Origin: Lutimaribacter degradans
GTDB lineage: Bacteria; Pseudomonadota; Alphaproteobacteria; Rhodobacterales; Rhodobacteraceae
Assembly: GCF_023703375.1 (NCBI RefSeq)
Contig: NZ_JAMQGO010000003.1
Coordinates: forward strand, 269,715 to 333,714
DNA length: 64,000 bases
Direction of reading: 5' to 3'
The position numbers and the translations under genes are program-made. The notes beneath the pieces were generated by a model, which made no database searches, was not told the DNA's origin, and worked only from the letters and a program-made list of their open reading frames with translations. Below are positions 25,935-35,808 of the stretch, in pieces; within the stretch, counting starts at the first letter, position 1, and every line of letters starts with the position of its first letter.

Positions 25935-26801
25935 ATGGGACTGAGCGAACGCATCGACAATGCCGTGATGCAGGCGGTGGCGACCGGGCAGGGCGGGGTC
26001 GCGCCGCGGCAACTGGCCGAGGCGCTCAGATATGCGACCACACCGGGTGGTGCCCGTATTCGGCCGACCATCCTGACATCGGTTGCGATGGCCTGTGGCG
26101 ATGACCGACCGCAGATCACCGATGCCGCCGCCGCCGCGTTGGAACTGATCCACTGCGCATCGCTTGTCCATGATGACCTGCCCTGTTTCGATGATGCCGA
26201 AACGCGGCGCGGCAAGCCATCTGTGCATCGCGCCTACGGCCAACCGCTGGCGGTGCTGGCCGGTGACAGCCTGATCGTTCTGGCGTTCGAGGTGCTGGCC
26301 CGCGTGGCCCATCTTGATGCCGGGCGCAGCGCGCGGCTGGTGCTTACGCTGGCGCAGCGAACGGGTATGCCCAATGGCATCTGTGCCGGGCAAGGCTGGG
26401 AAAGCGAACCACAGGTCGATCTGCGTGCCTATCATCGGTCGAAAACCGGGGCGCTGTTCGTGGCTGCCACGCAGATGGGCGCCATTGCCGCTGGGCAAGA
26501 GCCCGACGACTGGGAGGAACTGGGTGCCCGCATCGGTGAAGCGTTCCAGGTGGCCGACGATTTGCGCGACGCGCTGTACGACTCCGACACGCTGGGCAAG
26601 CCTGCCGGGCAGGATGATCTGCACCGGCGCCCAAATGCGGTGTCCGAATTGGGGGTCGAGGGGGCGATCAAGCGCCTGACCGACATACTGTCCGGGGCCA
26701 TCGCCTCGATCCCGTCATGCCCGGGCGAGGCGGCATTGGCGCAGATGGTGCGTATGCAAGCCGAGCGCCTTATCCCCGTCATCACACCCGTCGCAAAGTG
26801 A
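25935..26801 (+). CDS. crtE: Geranylgeranyl diphosphate synthase
   Basis: The 288-residue prenyltransferase has the first aspartate-rich motif DDLPCFDD and the second DDLRDALYD, and the RPTILTSVAMA region of short-chain polyprenyl synthases. It makes geranylgeranyl diphosphate for both carotenoids and the bacteriochlorophyll tail. A GAGGGA ribosome site precedes the ATG. crtF follows after 14 bp. Confidence 0.93.
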   Translation: MGLSERIDNAVMQAVATGQGGVAPRQLAEALRYATTPGGARIRPTILTSVAMACGDDRPQITDAAAAALELIHCASLVHDDLPCFDDAETRRGKPSVHRAYGQPLAVLAGDSLIVLAFEVLARVAHLDAGRSARLVLTLAQRTGMPNGICAGQGWESEPQVDLRAYHRSKTGALFVAATQMGAIAAGQEPDDWEELGARIGEAFQVADDLRDALYDSDTLGKPAGQDDLHRRPNAVSELGVEGAIKRLTDILSGAIASIPSCPGEAALAQMVRMQAERLIPVITPVAK

Positions 26802-26815
26802 AACAGGTATAACCG

Positions 26816-27943
26816 ATGGCCGACGGCGCCGCGCCCCGATCTGCCCCACGGCTGCGCGGGGCGCTCGCGCGGTTGATCGCGCGACCGGGGTTTCAAACCT
26901 GGGCAGCGCGTTTTCCGTTGACGCGCGGGCTGGTCCGTCGTGATGGAGCGGCAATTTTCCATATCGTGCAGGGCTTTGTCGAATCGCAAGCGTTGACCGC
27001 GCTGGTAAAGCTTGAAGTGCTCGATCACCTGACGGCCGGCCCCGCGCGGGTAGCAACCCTGGCTCATGCCGCGGACCTGTCCGAGGACAGGATGCAGATC
27101 TTGTGCCAGGCCGGAGCGGCGATGGGGCTGCTCAAACGCCGCCGTGACGGCCGCTTTGCCTTGGCACGCAAAGGTGCGGCGCTGCTGGGCGTGCCGGGCC
27201 TGCGCCAGATGATCGAACATCATGGCGCGTTCTACCGTGACATGGCCGACCCGGTGACCCTTTTGCAAGGCCAGCGGGAGACCGAGCTGGCGGCATTCTG
27301 GCCATACGTGTTCGGCGCGTCCGGCGCGGTCGACCCCGAGGTTACGCAGGCCTATTCCGACCTTATGGCTGACAGCCAGGCGTTGGTCGCGCAGGATACG
27401 TTGGCCATGGTCCCCTTGCGCGGCGTTTCGCATCTGATGGATGTGGGGGGTGGTACGGGTGCCTTTCTATCGGCGGTGGGGCGGGCCTATCCCGGCCTGA
27501 CGATGACGCTGGTTGATCTGCCAACCGTGCTAGATGGCGCCCGCGCGCGTCTGGATCGGTTGGGCGTGGCGGGGCGCGTCATGCTGCGCCCTGCGTCATT
27601 TCGTGATGACGCGCTGCCGACAGGTGCCGATGCCATCAGCTTGATCAGGGTGCTTTACGATCATGAAGATACCACAGTGCGCGCCCTTCTGGCCAAGGTT
27701 CATGCCGCGCTGCCCCCGGGTGGTCGCCTGATCGTGTCAGAGCCGATGTCGGGTGGGGCGCGGCCCGATTCGGTCACCGACGTCTATTTTGCCTTTTACA
27801 CCCTGGCGATGGGTACCGGGCGCACGCGCTCGGCGGCGCGAATCGCCGAGCTGTGCCGCGAAGCGGGATTCTCCGACATCCAGATTCCCCGCGCGTCACG
27901 CCCTTTCGTCACGTCTGTTGTGACGTGTGTCAAAGAAGATTGA
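26816..27943 (+). CDS. crtF: Hydroxyneurosporene O-methyltransferase
   Basis: The 375-residue protein has an N-terminal winged-helix dimerisation region ([22 protein letters not shown]) and a SAM-binding motif [11 protein letters not shown], the layout of plant-type O-methyltransferases such as CrtF. It methylates the 1-hydroxyl of carotenoids. A 131-bp gap with tandem PpsR sites separates it from bchC. Confidence 0.92.
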   Translation: MADGAAPRSAPRLRGALARLIARPGFQTWAARFPLTRGLVRRDGAAIFHIVQGFVESQALTALVKLEVLDHLTAGPARVATLAHAADLSEDRMQILCQAGAAMGLLKRRRDGRFALARKGAALLGVPGLRQMIEHHGAFYRDMADPVTLLQGQRETELAAFWPYVFGASGAVDPEVTQAYSDLMADSQALVAQDTLAMVPLRGVSHLMDVGGGTGAFLSAVGRAYPGLTMTLVDLPTVLDGARARLDRLGVAGRVMLRPASFRDDALPTGADAISLIRVLYDHEDTTVRALLAKVHAALPPGGRLIVSEPMSGGARPDSVTDVYFAFYTLAMGTGRTRSAARIAELCREAGFSDIQIPRASRPFVTSVVTCVKED

Positions 27944-27961
27944 CGCTTTCTCTTGCGGGAA

Positions 27962-28005
27962 CGTCAATAAATATTGACAGACGATAGTGTAAAGTTAAAC
28001 TGACA
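27962..28005 (+). promoter_or_regulatory. bchC promoter embedded in tandem PpsR operators
   Basis: CGTCAATAAATATTGACA (27962-27979, one mismatch to TGT-N12-ACA) and TGTAAAGTTAAACTGACA (27988-28005, exact) are separated by exactly 8 bp, the spacing known for CrtJ/PpsR cooperative pairs. TTGACA (27974-27979) in the first and TAAACT (27996-28001) in the second form a sigma-70-like promoter with a 16-bp spacer, so repressor binding would cover both boxes. This promoter should drive bchCXYZ and contribute to puf. Confidence 0.85.
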
Positions 28006-28074
28006 CTATATTGAAACAGGCGCAGCCGAGTCTTCCACGGGAAAATCGCTGCAACCCAATGCTTGGAGGAGACC

Positions 28075-29016
28075 ATGCAAACATCCGTCGTCCTCCTGAA
28101 CGGACCAAGGGATCTGAGGGTCGAGGTGCTGCCATTGACGCAGCCGGGGCCAAACGACCTTGTGGTTCGTATCGCTCATTCGGGAATCTCAACCGGCACC
28201 GAAAAGCTGTTCTGGTCGGGCCAGATGCCGCCCTTTCCCGGCATGGGGTACCCGCTTGTCCCCGGTTACGAAGCCGCCGGCGAGGTGATCGAGGCCGGGG
28301 CCGACACCGGGTTTCGCCCCGGTGACTGGGTCTTCGTGCCGGGTGCCAATTGCTATGAAGGCGCGTTCGGCCTGTTCGGGGGCGCAGCCAAGATGCTGGT
28401 CACCGATGCCGACCGGGTGACCCGCATAGATTCGGGGCTGGGGGCGCAGGGCGCGTTGTTGGCCCTGGCCGCCACCGCGCGCCATGCGCTGGCCGGAATG
28501 GACAAGACCGTGCCCGACCTGATCGTGGGTCACGGCGTACTGGGCCGTTTGCTGGCGCGGCTGACCATCGCCGCCGGTGCCCCTGCGCCCACCGTGTGGG
28601 AGATCAACCCCGACCGTGCCACGGGCGCCGAAGGTTACCAGGTGATCCACCCCGACACCGACAGCCGCCGCGATTACAACGCAATCTACGACGCCAGCGG
28701 TAACGGCGGCCTGCTGAACGATCTCGTGGGCCGCATCGCCAAGGGCGGGGAAATCGTGCTGGCCGGTTTCTACACCGAGCCGCTGCAATTCGCCTTTCCG
28801 CCCGCTTTCATGAAAGAGGCGCGGTTCCGCGTTGCCGCCGAGTGGGACAGGGCCGACCTCGCCGCCACCCGCGCGCTGGTGGAAAGCGGCGCGCTGTCGC
28901 TGGGTGGCCTGATCACCCACGAGGCGCCGGCCAGCGAGGCGCCCACCGCCTACACCACGGCATTCGAAGACCCGAATTGCCTGAAAATGATACTCAATTG
29001 GGAGCAAGCCGCATGA
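28075..29016 (+). CDS. bchC: Bacteriochlorophyllide a dehydrogenase
   Basis: The 313-residue protein is a medium-chain dehydrogenase ([37 protein letters not shown]). It oxidises the 3-hydroxyethyl group of bacteriochlorophyllide a to 3-acetyl. The ATG at 28075 has GGAGGAG just upstream; a TTG at 28063 would overlap that ribosome site. It overlaps bchX by 4 bases and heads the bchCXYZ-puf superoperon. Confidence 0.94.
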   Translation: MQTSVVLLNGPRDLRVEVLPLTQPGPNDLVVRIAHSGISTGTEKLFWSGQMPPFPGMGYPLVPGYEAAGEVIEAGADTGFRPGDWVFVPGANCYEGAFGLFGGAAKMLVTDADRVTRIDSGLGAQGALLALAATARHALAGMDKTVPDLIVGHGVLGRLLARLTIAAGAPAPTVWEINPDRATGAEGYQVIHPDTDSRRDYNAIYDASGNGGLLNDLVGRIAKGGEIVLAGFYTEPLQFAFPPAFMKEARFRVAAEWDRADLAATRALVESGALSLGGLITHEAPASEAPTAYTTAFEDPNCLKMILNWEQAA

Positions 29017-30041
29017 AGGACGACGTCGACAAGCGCGCGGATACGCGCGACGTGCCAAACCTGAAAGGCTATGACCAGCGCCTGAAAGACGAAGCTGCCG
29101 AGGAGGGGATGGAAATCCCTGCTGCCGAACCCACCAGCAAGACCCAGATCATCGCGATTTACGGCAAGGGCGGTATCGGCAAATCCTTCACGCTGGCGAA
29201 CCTGTCACACATGATGGCCGAACAGGGCAAGCGCGTGCTGCTGATCGGCTGCGACCCGAAATCAGACACGACCAGCCTGCTGTTCGGCGGCAAGGCCTGC
29301 CCGACGATCATCGAAACCAGCACCAAGAAAAAGCTGGCCGGTGAAGAGGTCGCCATTGGCGATGTCTGTTTCAAGCGCGGCGGCGTCTTCGCGATGGAGC
29401 TGGGCGGCCCCGAGGTCGGTCGCGGCTGCGGTGGGCGCGGTATCATCCACGGTTTCGAACTGCTGGAAAAGCTGGGCTTCCATGACTGGGATTTCGACTA
29501 CGTCCTGCTCGATTTCCTGGGCGACGTCGTCTGTGGCGGCTTTGGCCTGCCAATCGCGCGCGATATGGCGCAGAAGGTGATCCTGGTCGCGTCAAACGAC
29601 CTGCAATCGCTTTACGTCGCGAACAACGTCTGCAGCGCGGTCGAGTATTTCCGCAAACTTGGCGGCAATGTCGGCGTCGCGGGTCTGGTGGTGAACAAGG
29701 ACGACCATTCGGGCGAGGCGCAGGCCTTTGCCAAGGCGGTCGACATCCCGATCCTCGCCAGCATCCCGCAGGATGATGACCTGCGCAAGAAATCCGCCAA
29801 TTACCAGATCGTCGGCACCGACGCCTCGCCTTGGGGTGCGCTGTTCGCCGAGCTTGGCGAGAACGTGGCCGTCGCGCCGCCGGTGCGTCCGACGCCGCTG
29901 GACCAGGACGGGTTGCTGGACCTGTTCGACGGGTCTGACACCGGCGAGGGCGTGGTGCTGGAACCGGCGACCGACACGGACATGCGCGGCAAGAACGCTG
30001 CGCCGATGAAATCCCTGGAAGTGGTCTACGACGATGTTTGA
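29013..30041 (+). CDS. bchX: Chlorophyllide reductase iron protein subunit
   Basis: The 342-residue NifH-like protein has a P-loop YGKGGIGKS (about 46-54), and two cysteine motifs for the bridging 4Fe-4S cluster (GRGCGGRG and GDVVCGGFG). It passes electrons to BchYZ, which reduces ring B of chlorophyllide. The ATG at 29013 overlaps the bchC stop. It ends TGA at 30039-30041, inside the first codons of a 28-codon ORF. Confidence 0.95.
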   Translation: MKDDVDKRADTRDVPNLKGYDQRLKDEAAEEGMEIPAAEPTSKTQIIAIYGKGGIGKSFTLANLSHMMAEQGKRVLLIGCDPKSDTTSLLFGGKACPTIIETSTKKKLAGEEVAIGDVCFKRGGVFAMELGGPEVGRGCGGRGIIHGFELLEKLGFHDWDFDYVLLDFLGDVVCGGFGLPIARDMAQKVILVASNDLQSLYVANNVCSAVEYFRKLGGNVGVAGLVVNKDDHSGEAQAFAKAVDIPILASIPQDDDLRKKSANYQIVGTDASPWGALFAELGENVAVAPPVRPTPLDQDGLLDLFDGSDTGEGVVLEPATDTDMRGKNAAPMKSLEVVYDDV

Positions 30042-30120
30042 CCTGGATGAGCTCGCCCGCTGGGACAAGGCCCTGAAGCAACTGGAACGGGCGCCGCACC
30101 CGGCGCCGAAAGGCAAGTGA
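30034..30120 (+). CDS. 28-residue micro-ORF between bchX and bchY
   Basis: ATG at 30034 opens a 28-codon frame ending TGA at 30120. The predicted peptide starts [18 protein letters not shown], which is an amphipathic-helix pattern, and ends in a Pro/Lys-rich tail (PHPAPKGK). It overlaps the end of bchX by 8 bases and its stop overlaps the bchY start (TGATG), exactly the coupling seen between real genes of this operon. It fills the otherwise empty 78-bp gap. I do not recognise a family; it may be a peptide partner of the reductase or a coupling leader. Confidence 0.55.
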   Translation: MFDLDELARWDKALKQLERAPHPAPKGK

Positions 30121-31685
30121 TGAGCCGCGAAGAGACATATGATACCGCCCACGAAACCGAGGTGACCCTTGGCACCGCGCCCGACGACAGCGCACCGCTG
30201 CTGGAAGGCGACCCGGGGCTGGGCTGTCATGCGGGCACGACCATGCAACAGGCCGCGCGCGATGCCGGACAGTCGGAGTTGCTCGACAAGTTCGCCGCCG
30301 ATTATCCCACCGGCCCCCATGACAAGCCGCAATCCATGTGCCCGGCCTTTGGGTCGTTGCGGGTTGGCCTTCGGATGAAACGGGTTGCTACCGTCCTGTC
30401 GGGATCGGCCTGCTGCGTCTACGGCCTGACCTTTGTCAGCCACTTCTACGGTGCGCGGCGTTCCGTGGGATACGTGCCGTTCAACTCCGAAACGCTGGTC
30501 ACCGGCAAGCTGTTCGAGGATATCCGCGACAGCGTGCACGAGCTGGCCGACCCCGAGCGCTATGACGCGGTGGTTGTCACCAACTTGTGCGTGCCCACCG
30601 CCAGTGGCGTGCCGCTGCGCCTGCTGCCGAATGAGATCAACGGTGTGCGCATCGTCGGCATCGACGTGCCGGGCTTTGGCGTACCGACCCATGCCGAGGC
30701 CAAGGATGTGCTGGCCGGTGCGATGCTGAAATACGCCCGGGAAGAGGCCGAGGCCGGCCCCGTGCCGCGCCCCGATGGCGGGACCGAAGACCGGCCCACC
30801 GTCACCCTGCTGGGCGAGATGTTCCCGGCCGACCCCATGATGATCGGCGCGATGCTGGCACCCATGGGGCTGGCGACCGGGCCGGTCGTACCCTGCCGCG
30901 AATGGCGCGAGCTCTATGCCGCGTTGGATGGCGGGGTAGTGGCGGCGATCCATCCGTTTTACACCGCCTCGGTGCGTGAATTCCAGGCTGCGGGCCGCCC
31001 GGTTGTCGGCTCGGCCCCGGTCGGGGTTTCGGGCACTCATGATTGGCTGGCGGCCATTGGTGATGCCTTTGGCCTCTCTGTCGCGCAGGTTGCCGCCGCG
31101 CAGAACGCGTTTGTTCCCGCGACCCGCGAGGCGCTGGACAAGGCCCCGATCAACGGCACCATCACCCTGTCAGGATACGAGGGCAGCGAATTGCTGGTGG
31201 CCCGGTTGCTGATCGAAAGCGGCGCTGATGTTCCTTACGTCGGCACCGCCTGCCCGAAAACGCCTTGGAACCAAGACGATGCCGCCTGGCTGGCCGATCG
31301 GGGGGTGAAGGTGAAATTCCGCGCCTCGCTCGAAGATGATTGCGCCGCGATGGAGGCGATCAAGCCGAACCTCGCCATCGGCACAACGCCCGTGGTGCAA
31401 AAGGCGAAGGAACTGACAATCCCGGCGCTGTATTTCACCAACCTTATCTCGGCCCGTCCCCTGATGGGGCCTGCGGGTGCCGGCAGCCTGGCCGAGGTGA
31501 TCAACGCCGCGATGGCCAACAAGGACCGCATGGACCACATGGCCGAGTTCTTTGACGGGGTGGGCAGCGGCGATACCGCCGGTATCTGGGAAGGGTCGCC
31601 CAACCTGCGCCCCGATTTCCGCGCCCAGCATCAAAAGAAGCTCGACAAGCTGGCCCGTGCCGCCAAAGCGCAGGAGATGATCTGA
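30120..31685 (+). CDS. bchY: Chlorophyllide reductase subunit Y
   Basis: The 521-residue NifD-like protein carries cysteines for cluster binding near the N-terminus ([14 protein letters not shown] and [10 protein letters not shown]). With BchZ it forms the catalytic component that reduces ring B. Start choice lies between ATG 30120 and GTG 30117, which are adjacent; the ATG overlaps the micro-ORF stop. It overlaps bchZ by one base. Confidence 0.95.
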   Translation: MSREETYDTAHETEVTLGTAPDDSAPLLEGDPGLGCHAGTTMQQAARDAGQSELLDKFAADYPTGPHDKPQSMCPAFGSLRVGLRMKRVATVLSGSACCVYGLTFVSHFYGARRSVGYVPFNSETLVTGKLFEDIRDSVHELADPERYDAVVVTNLCVPTASGVPLRLLPNEINGVRIVGIDVPGFGVPTHAEAKDVLAGAMLKYAREEAEAGPVPRPDGGTEDRPTVTLLGEMFPADPMMIGAMLAPMGLATGPVVPCREWRELYAALDGGVVAAIHPFYTASVREFQAAGRPVVGSAPVGVSGTHDWLAAIGDAFGLSVAQVAAAQNAFVPATREALDKAPINGTITLSGYEGSELLVARLLIESGADVPYVGTACPKTPWNQDDAAWLADRGVKVKFRASLEDDCAAMEAIKPNLAIGTTPVVQKAKELTIPALYFTNLISARPLMGPAGAGSLAEVINAAMANKDRMDHMAEFFDGVGSGDTAGIWEGSPNLRPDFRAQHQKKLDKLARAAKAQEMI

Positions 31686-33151
31686 TGCTTGTTCAGGATC
31701 ATGATCGCGCGGGTGGTTACTGGGGCGCCGTTTACGCCTTTACCGCCGTCAAGGGATTGCAGGTGGTCATCGACGGACCCGTAGGCTGTGAAAACCTGCC
31801 GGTGACATCGGTGCTGCATTACACCGATGCGCTGCCGCCGCATGAATTGCCCATCGTCGTGACCGGCCTCGCCGAAGAGGAAATGGGCAAAGGCACAGAA
31901 GAGGCAATGGAACGCGCATGGAAGGTGCTGGACCCGGCCTTGCCCGCGGTGGTTGTCACGGGCTCGATCGCGGAAATGATTGGTGGTGGTGTCACGCCGC
32001 AGGGCACGAATATCCAACGGTTTCTGCCACGCACCATCGACGAGGATCAGTGGCAAAGCGCGGACCGCGCGATGACCTGGATCTTTACCGAATTCGGCAT
32101 GACCAAGGGTCGCATGCCGCCCGAGAAGAAGCGTGAAGAGGGCGCCGCCCCCCGCGTCAATATCCTCGGGCCGATGTACGGAACGTTCAACATGCCCTCC
32201 GACCTGGCCGAGATCCGCCGCCTGGTTGAGGGGATCGGCGCAGAGGTCAACATGGTAATGCCGCTGGGCAGCCACTTGGCCGAAATGCGTAACCTCGTGA
32301 ATGCCGATGTGAATATCTGCATGTATCGTGAGTTTGGTCGTGGTTTGGCCGAGGTTCTGGGCAAACCCTATCTACAGGCACCCATCGGCATAGACAGCAC
32401 AACGCGCTTTCTGCGCAAGCTGGGAGACTTGCTGGGGCTTGACCCGGAACCGTTCATCGCCCGCGAAAAACATTCGACCATCAAACCCGTGTGGGATCTG
32501 TGGCGCAGCGTGACGCAGGATTTCTTTGCAACCGCCAGCTTTGCCATCGTGGCGAATGAAACATACGCCCGCGGTATCCGGCATTACATGGAAAGCGATC
32601 TGGGCTTGCCCTGTGCCTTTGCCGTGGCGCGGACAGCCGGGGCCAAGACCAATAACGAGGAAGTGCGCGCGCTGATGCACCAAAAGCGCCCGCTTATCGT
32701 GATGGGGTCGATCAACGAGAAAATGTACCTCGCCGAGATGAAGGCCGGGCACGGGCCGCAACCCGCGTTCATTCCGGCCAGCTTTCCCGGCGCGGCGATC
32801 CGGCGGCATACCGGCACACCATTCATGGGTTACGCCGGGGCCACCTACGTATTGCAAGAAGTGTGCAATGGCCTGTTCGATGCGCTGTTCCACATCCTGC
32901 CGCTGGGCAGCCAGATGGACGAGGCGCCTGCCACGCCCACCAAGCTGCGCCGCGATTTCCCCTGGGATGCCGACGCGCAGGCCGAGCTGGACCGCATCGT
33001 GGCCAGCCACCCGGTTCTGACCCGCATTTCCGCCGCCAAGCAACTGCGCGATGCCGCCGAAGAGCGCGCGTTGCAGCAGGGCGACGAGCGCGTGGTGATC
33101 GAAACAATCAAGGCTTTGGCGCCACAACGCGCCACGGCTGAAACGAAATAA
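31685..33151 (+). CDS. bchZ: Chlorophyllide reductase subunit Z
   Basis: The 488-residue NifK-like protein contains [27 protein letters not shown] near the N-terminus and a C-terminal helical region typical of BchZ ([14 protein letters not shown]). It pairs with BchY. In related bacteria the strong puf promoter lies within the end of bchZ; I did not pinpoint it here. pufQ follows after 18 bp with a GGGAGG ribosome site. Confidence 0.95.
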   Translation: MLVQDHDRAGGYWGAVYAFTAVKGLQVVIDGPVGCENLPVTSVLHYTDALPPHELPIVVTGLAEEEMGKGTEEAMERAWKVLDPALPAVVVTGSIAEMIGGGVTPQGTNIQRFLPRTIDEDQWQSADRAMTWIFTEFGMTKGRMPPEKKREEGAAPRVNILGPMYGTFNMPSDLAEIRRLVEGIGAEVNMVMPLGSHLAEMRNLVNADVNICMYREFGRGLAEVLGKPYLQAPIGIDSTTRFLRKLGDLLGLDPEPFIAREKHSTIKPVWDLWRSVTQDFFATASFAIVANETYARGIRHYMESDLGLPCAFAVARTAGAKTNNEEVRALMHQKRPLIVMGSINEKMYLAEMKAGHGPQPAFIPASFPGAAIRRHTGTPFMGYAGATYVLQEVCNGLFDALFHILPLGSQMDEAPATPTKLRRDFPWDADAQAELDRIVASHPVLTRISAAKQLRDAAEERALQQGDERVVIETIKALAPQRATAETK

Positions 33152-33169
33152 CCAAAGGGAGGACGCCAC

Positions 33170-33397
33170 ATGACCGATGTGACCTCGAAACTGCCGACCC
33201 GGCCCAGCCGGTGCATCTCGCGCCGCAGCGCGGAATTCCGGGTGTTTTTTGCCCTGTTCTTTGTCGTGGCGATTCCGTTCGCGACGATATCGTGGGTGCG
33301 GGCCGTGGCGCGCGAAAGAACCTTGATCACGCGGGGCCCGCTGGCCCGCGCCTGGGCCGAGGCCGATCGCATCACGCCCATCGTATTCTCGGTCTGA
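33170..33397 (+). CDS. pufQ: PufQ, bacteriochlorophyll synthesis regulator
   Basis: The 75-residue protein has a basic N-terminus and one membrane helix (FRVFFALFFVVAIPFATISWV), the PufQ pattern. PufQ is needed for normal bacteriochlorophyll production and is thought to bind tetrapyrrole intermediates or act on ferrochelatase. It opens the puf operon, 125 bp upstream of pufB. Confidence 0.9.
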   Translation: MTDVTSKLPTRPSRCISRRSAEFRVFFALFFVVAIPFATISWVRAVARERTLITRGPLARAWAEADRITPIVFSV

Positions 33398-33418
33398 CAA
33401 GGCCGAACCCGAGACTGA

Positions 33419-33494
33419 CCATTCCTTAGGGATGGACAGGCCTGAAGGGTGTCGAAAGGCACCTGGATGGACCCTGCCGTGAGGGGTTCACGGC
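33419..33494 (+). other. Paired stem-loops in the pufQ-pufB spacer
   Basis: CCATTCC (33419-33425) pairs with GGGATGG (33429-33435) including one G-U, and GCCGTGA (33476-33482) pairs perfectly with TCACGGC (33488-33494) across a GGGGT loop. In Rhodobacter such 5' stems protect the pufBA message after cleavage from pufQ, and these are in the matching place. Confidence 0.55.
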
Positions 33495-33522
33495 GTCAGC
33501 ATAACGTTCCGGAGGAAAGTTC

Positions 33523-33672
33523 ATGGCTGATAATACCGACCTGTCCTTCACAGGTCTTACCGACGAGCAAGCCCAAGAGCTGCATTCCGTCTATATGAGC
33601 GGCCTCTGGCTGTTCACGGCGGTTGCAGTGGTTGCCCACCTGGCAACCTACATCTGGGCACCGTGGTTCTGA
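33523..33672 (+). CDS. pufB: Light-harvesting LH1 beta polypeptide
   Basis: This 49-residue peptide has the beta-subunit pattern: an acidic N-terminus, one membrane helix, His21 and the bacteriochlorophyll-ligand His39 ([14 protein letters not shown]). A strong GGAGGAAAG site precedes the ATG at 33523. It binds bacteriochlorophyll in the ring around the reaction centre with PufA. Confidence 0.95.
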   Translation: MADNTDLSFTGLTDEQAQELHSVYMSGLWLFTAVAVVAHLATYIWAPWF

Positions 33673-33685
33673 GGGGAGCAGAGAA

Positions 33686-33853
33686 ATGGCAAAGTTCTAC
33701 AAGATCTGGCTGGTTTTCGACCCCCGTCGGGTGTTCGTCGCGCAGGGCGTTTTCCTGTTCCTGCTGGCGGTGATGATTCACCTGGTGGTGCTGTCAAACG
33801 GCATCAACTGGTTCGAAAACGCCGCCGCATCGCGCGCCGCAGCAAGCGAGTGA
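33686..33853 (+). CDS. pufA: Light-harvesting LH1 alpha polypeptide
   Basis: The 55-residue peptide begins [21 protein letters not shown], the classic LH1 alpha start, and has ligand His32 in [10 protein letters not shown]. The open frame extends upstream through pufB, but the ATG at 33686 is right for the family. A 123-bp spacer with a strong hairpin follows. Confidence 0.95.
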   Translation: MAKFYKIWLVFDPRRVFVAQGVFLFLLAVMIHLVVLSNGINWFENAAASRAAASE

Positions 33854-33858
33854 TCGCG

Positions 33859-33910
33859 GGGCATGAATGCCCATCCATGACCGCTGCGGGCGGCGCGTCC
33901 GCCCGCAGCG
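33859..33910 (+). other. pufA-pufL intercistronic hairpins
   Basis: GGGCAT with ATGCCC (33859-33872) and a perfect 12-bp stem CGCTGCGGGCGG/CCGCCCGCAGCG (33882-33893 and 33899-33910, 5-base loop) follow the pufA stop. By analogy with Rhodobacter, such a stem blocks 3' decay and keeps pufBA mRNA more abundant than pufLMC, setting the antenna-to-reaction-centre ratio. Confidence 0.8.
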
Positions 33911-33930
33911 AACCAAGGCAATAACGACGG

Positions 33931-33976
33931 CTAAGGTCTGGACAGGCCGCGCCGCCAAACGCGGAGACTTAGGAAG
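33931..33976 (+). promoter_or_regulatory. Stem that includes the pufL ribosome-binding region
   Basis: CTAAGGTCT (33931-33939) pairs with AGACTTAG (33965-33972) with one bulged G, and CCGCG (33947-33951) pairs with CGCGG (33960-33964) inside it. The right arm runs into the AGGAAG ribosome site (33971-33976) directly before the pufL ATG, so folding could limit pufL translation. Confidence 0.45.
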
Positions 33977-34816
33977 ATGGCGCTGCTCAGCTTCGAAAAA
34001 AAGTATCGCGTCCGCGGAGGGACGCTGATCGGCGGCGATCTGTTCGACTTCTGGGTGGGGCCCTTTTACGTGGGCTTCTTCGGGGTCACGACCGCCTTTT
34101 TCGCCATTCTTGGCACAATCCTCATTTTCTGGGGGGCTGCCCAGCAGGGCACGTGGAACCCCTGGCTTATCAATATCGCGCCGCCTGACCTGTCTTACGG
34201 GCTGGGCATCGCACCGCTGAACGAGGGCGGGCTGTGGCAGTTCATCACGATCTGCGCCACCGCATCCTTCATCAGTTGGGCCCTGCGCGAGGTCGAGATC
34301 TGCCGAAAGCTCGGGATAGGGTATCACGTGCCCTTCGCCTTCAGCTTTGCGATCCTGGCTTACGTGACGCTGGTCATCTTTCGCCCGCTTTTGATGGGAG
34401 CGTGGGGGCACGGGTTTCCTTATGGCATCTTCAGCCACCTGGATTGGGTCAGCAACACCGGCTACGCCTATCTGCACTTTCACTACAACCCGGCACACAT
34501 GCTGGCGGTGACGCTGTTTTTCACCACCACGCTGGCGCTGGCGCTGCATGGCGGCCTGATCCTGTCGGCGGCGAACCCCGAGAAGGGCGAAATCGCCAAG
34601 ACGCCCGACCACGAGGACACGTTTTTCCGCGACTTCATCGGCTACTCGGTCGGCACGCTGGGCATTCACCGCCTTGGGTTCCTGCTGGCGATCAACGCCG
34701 TGTTCTTCAGCGCGGTTTGCATCATCATTTCCGGCCCCGTCTGGACGGCTGGCTGGCCCGAATGGTGGAACTGGTGGCTTGAGCTGCCGATCTGGCCCTC
34801 TCAGGTGGGAATGTAA
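33977..34816 (+). CDS. pufL: Photosynthetic reaction centre L subunit
   Basis: The 279-residue protein has five membrane helices and the L-subunit start [17 protein letters not shown]. The HFHYNPAHM and LALHGGLIL regions hold the bacteriochlorophyll and iron histidine ligands, with a later iron histidine in GTLGIHRLG. With PufM and PuhA it forms the charge-separating core. pufM starts 2 bases after its stop. Confidence 0.97.
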   Translation: MALLSFEKKYRVRGGTLIGGDLFDFWVGPFYVGFFGVTTAFFAILGTILIFWGAAQQGTWNPWLINIAPPDLSYGLGIAPLNEGGLWQFITICATASFISWALREVEICRKLGIGYHVPFAFSFAILAYVTLVIFRPLLMGAWGHGFPYGIFSHLDWVSNTGYAYLHFHYNPAHMLAVTLFFTTTLALALHGGLILSAANPEKGEIAKTPDHEDTFFRDFIGYSVGTLGIHRLGFLLAINAVFFSAVCIIISGPVWTAGWPEWWNWWLELPIWPSQVGM

Positions 34817-34818
34817 CA

Positions 34819-35805
34819 ATGGCCGAATATCAAAACATATTCACGCAGGTGCAGGTGCGCGGACAGCCCGAATGGGGCACCGACGACCTCGGCACCCTGA
34901 TGGAAGACCGCGCCGGCACGCCGTTCTTTTCCTCCCTTCTGGGGTGGTTCGGCAACGCGCAGCTGGGACCGATCAATATCGGCATGGTCGGCGTTGCGTC
35001 GATTGCGTCGGGGTTGGTCTGGTTTGTCATCGTCGGCATGAACATGCTGGCGCAGGTCGATTACTCGATCCCCGAATTCATCCGGCAGCTATTCTGGCTG
35101 GCGCTTGAGCCGCCCAGCCCCGAATACGGGCTGCGTATTCCACCGCTGAACGATGGCGGTTGGTATATCATCTCCAGCTTCTTCCTGCTGGTCTCGGTGA
35201 TGCTGTGGTGGTTGCGGTCGTGGCAACTGGCGGCCGAGCAGAAGATGGGCAAGCACGTATTCTGGGCGTTCGGGTCGGCGATCTGGCTGTTCCTTGTACT
35301 GGGCCTGTTCCGCCCGATCCTTATGGGATCATGGTCCGAGGCCGTGCCCTATGGCATCTTCCCGCACCTCGATTGGACGACTGCGTTCTCGATCCGGTAC
35401 GGCAACCTCTATTACAACCCGTTCCACTGTCTTTCGATCGTGTTCCTTTACGGTTCTGTGCTGCTTTTCGCCATGCATGGCGCCACCATCCTGGCCGTTA
35501 CCCGCTTCGGTGGCGACCGTGAACTGGAACAGATCTACGACCGGGGCACGGCTACCGAACGCGCCGCCTTGTTCTGGCGCTGGACCATGGGCTTCAATGC
35601 CACGATGGAAGGAATCCATCGCTGGGCGTGGTGGTTTGCGGTTCTCACCCCCATCACGGGCGGTATCGGCATCCTGTTGACCGGAACCGTGGTGGATAAT
35701 TGGTTCATCTGGGCGCAAGAGCACCATTTCGCCCCCATGTATGACGGTTCGTATGGCTACGAGGATTTCCGCTCCTACGAATCCTTCATCGGACAGGAGG
35801 GCTGA
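34819..35805 (+). CDS. pufM: Photosynthetic reaction centre M subunit
   Basis: The 328-residue protein starts [15 protein letters not shown] and has the M-subunit helices, with [26 protein letters not shown] holding pigment and iron ligands, and [15 protein letters not shown]. The C-terminus extends past the usual R. sphaeroides length, as in pufC-carrying species where it contacts the cytochrome. pufC follows after 3 bases. Confidence 0.97.
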   Translation: MAEYQNIFTQVQVRGQPEWGTDDLGTLMEDRAGTPFFSSLLGWFGNAQLGPINIGMVGVASIASGLVWFVIVGMNMLAQVDYSIPEFIRQLFWLALEPPSPEYGLRIPPLNDGGWYIISSFFLLVSVMLWWLRSWQLAAEQKMGKHVFWAFGSAIWLFLVLGLFRPILMGSWSEAVPYGIFPHLDWTTAFSIRYGNLYYNPFHCLSIVFLYGSVLLFAMHGATILAVTRFGGDRELEQIYDRGTATERAALFWRWTMGFNATMEGIHRWAWWFAVLTPITGGIGILLTGTVVDNWFIWAQEHHFAPMYDGSYGYEDFRSYESFIGQEG

Positions 35806-35808
35806 GTC

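Noticed and set aside
24345..26624. 759-codon version of crtD
   Set aside because: The N-terminal 258 codons are antisense to crtE and lie across the divergent PpsR operator; the FAD motif starts right after ATG 25850.
29592..31040. 482-codon leftward open frame opposite bchX/bchY
   Set aside because: It spans two real genes in antisense and has no motif.
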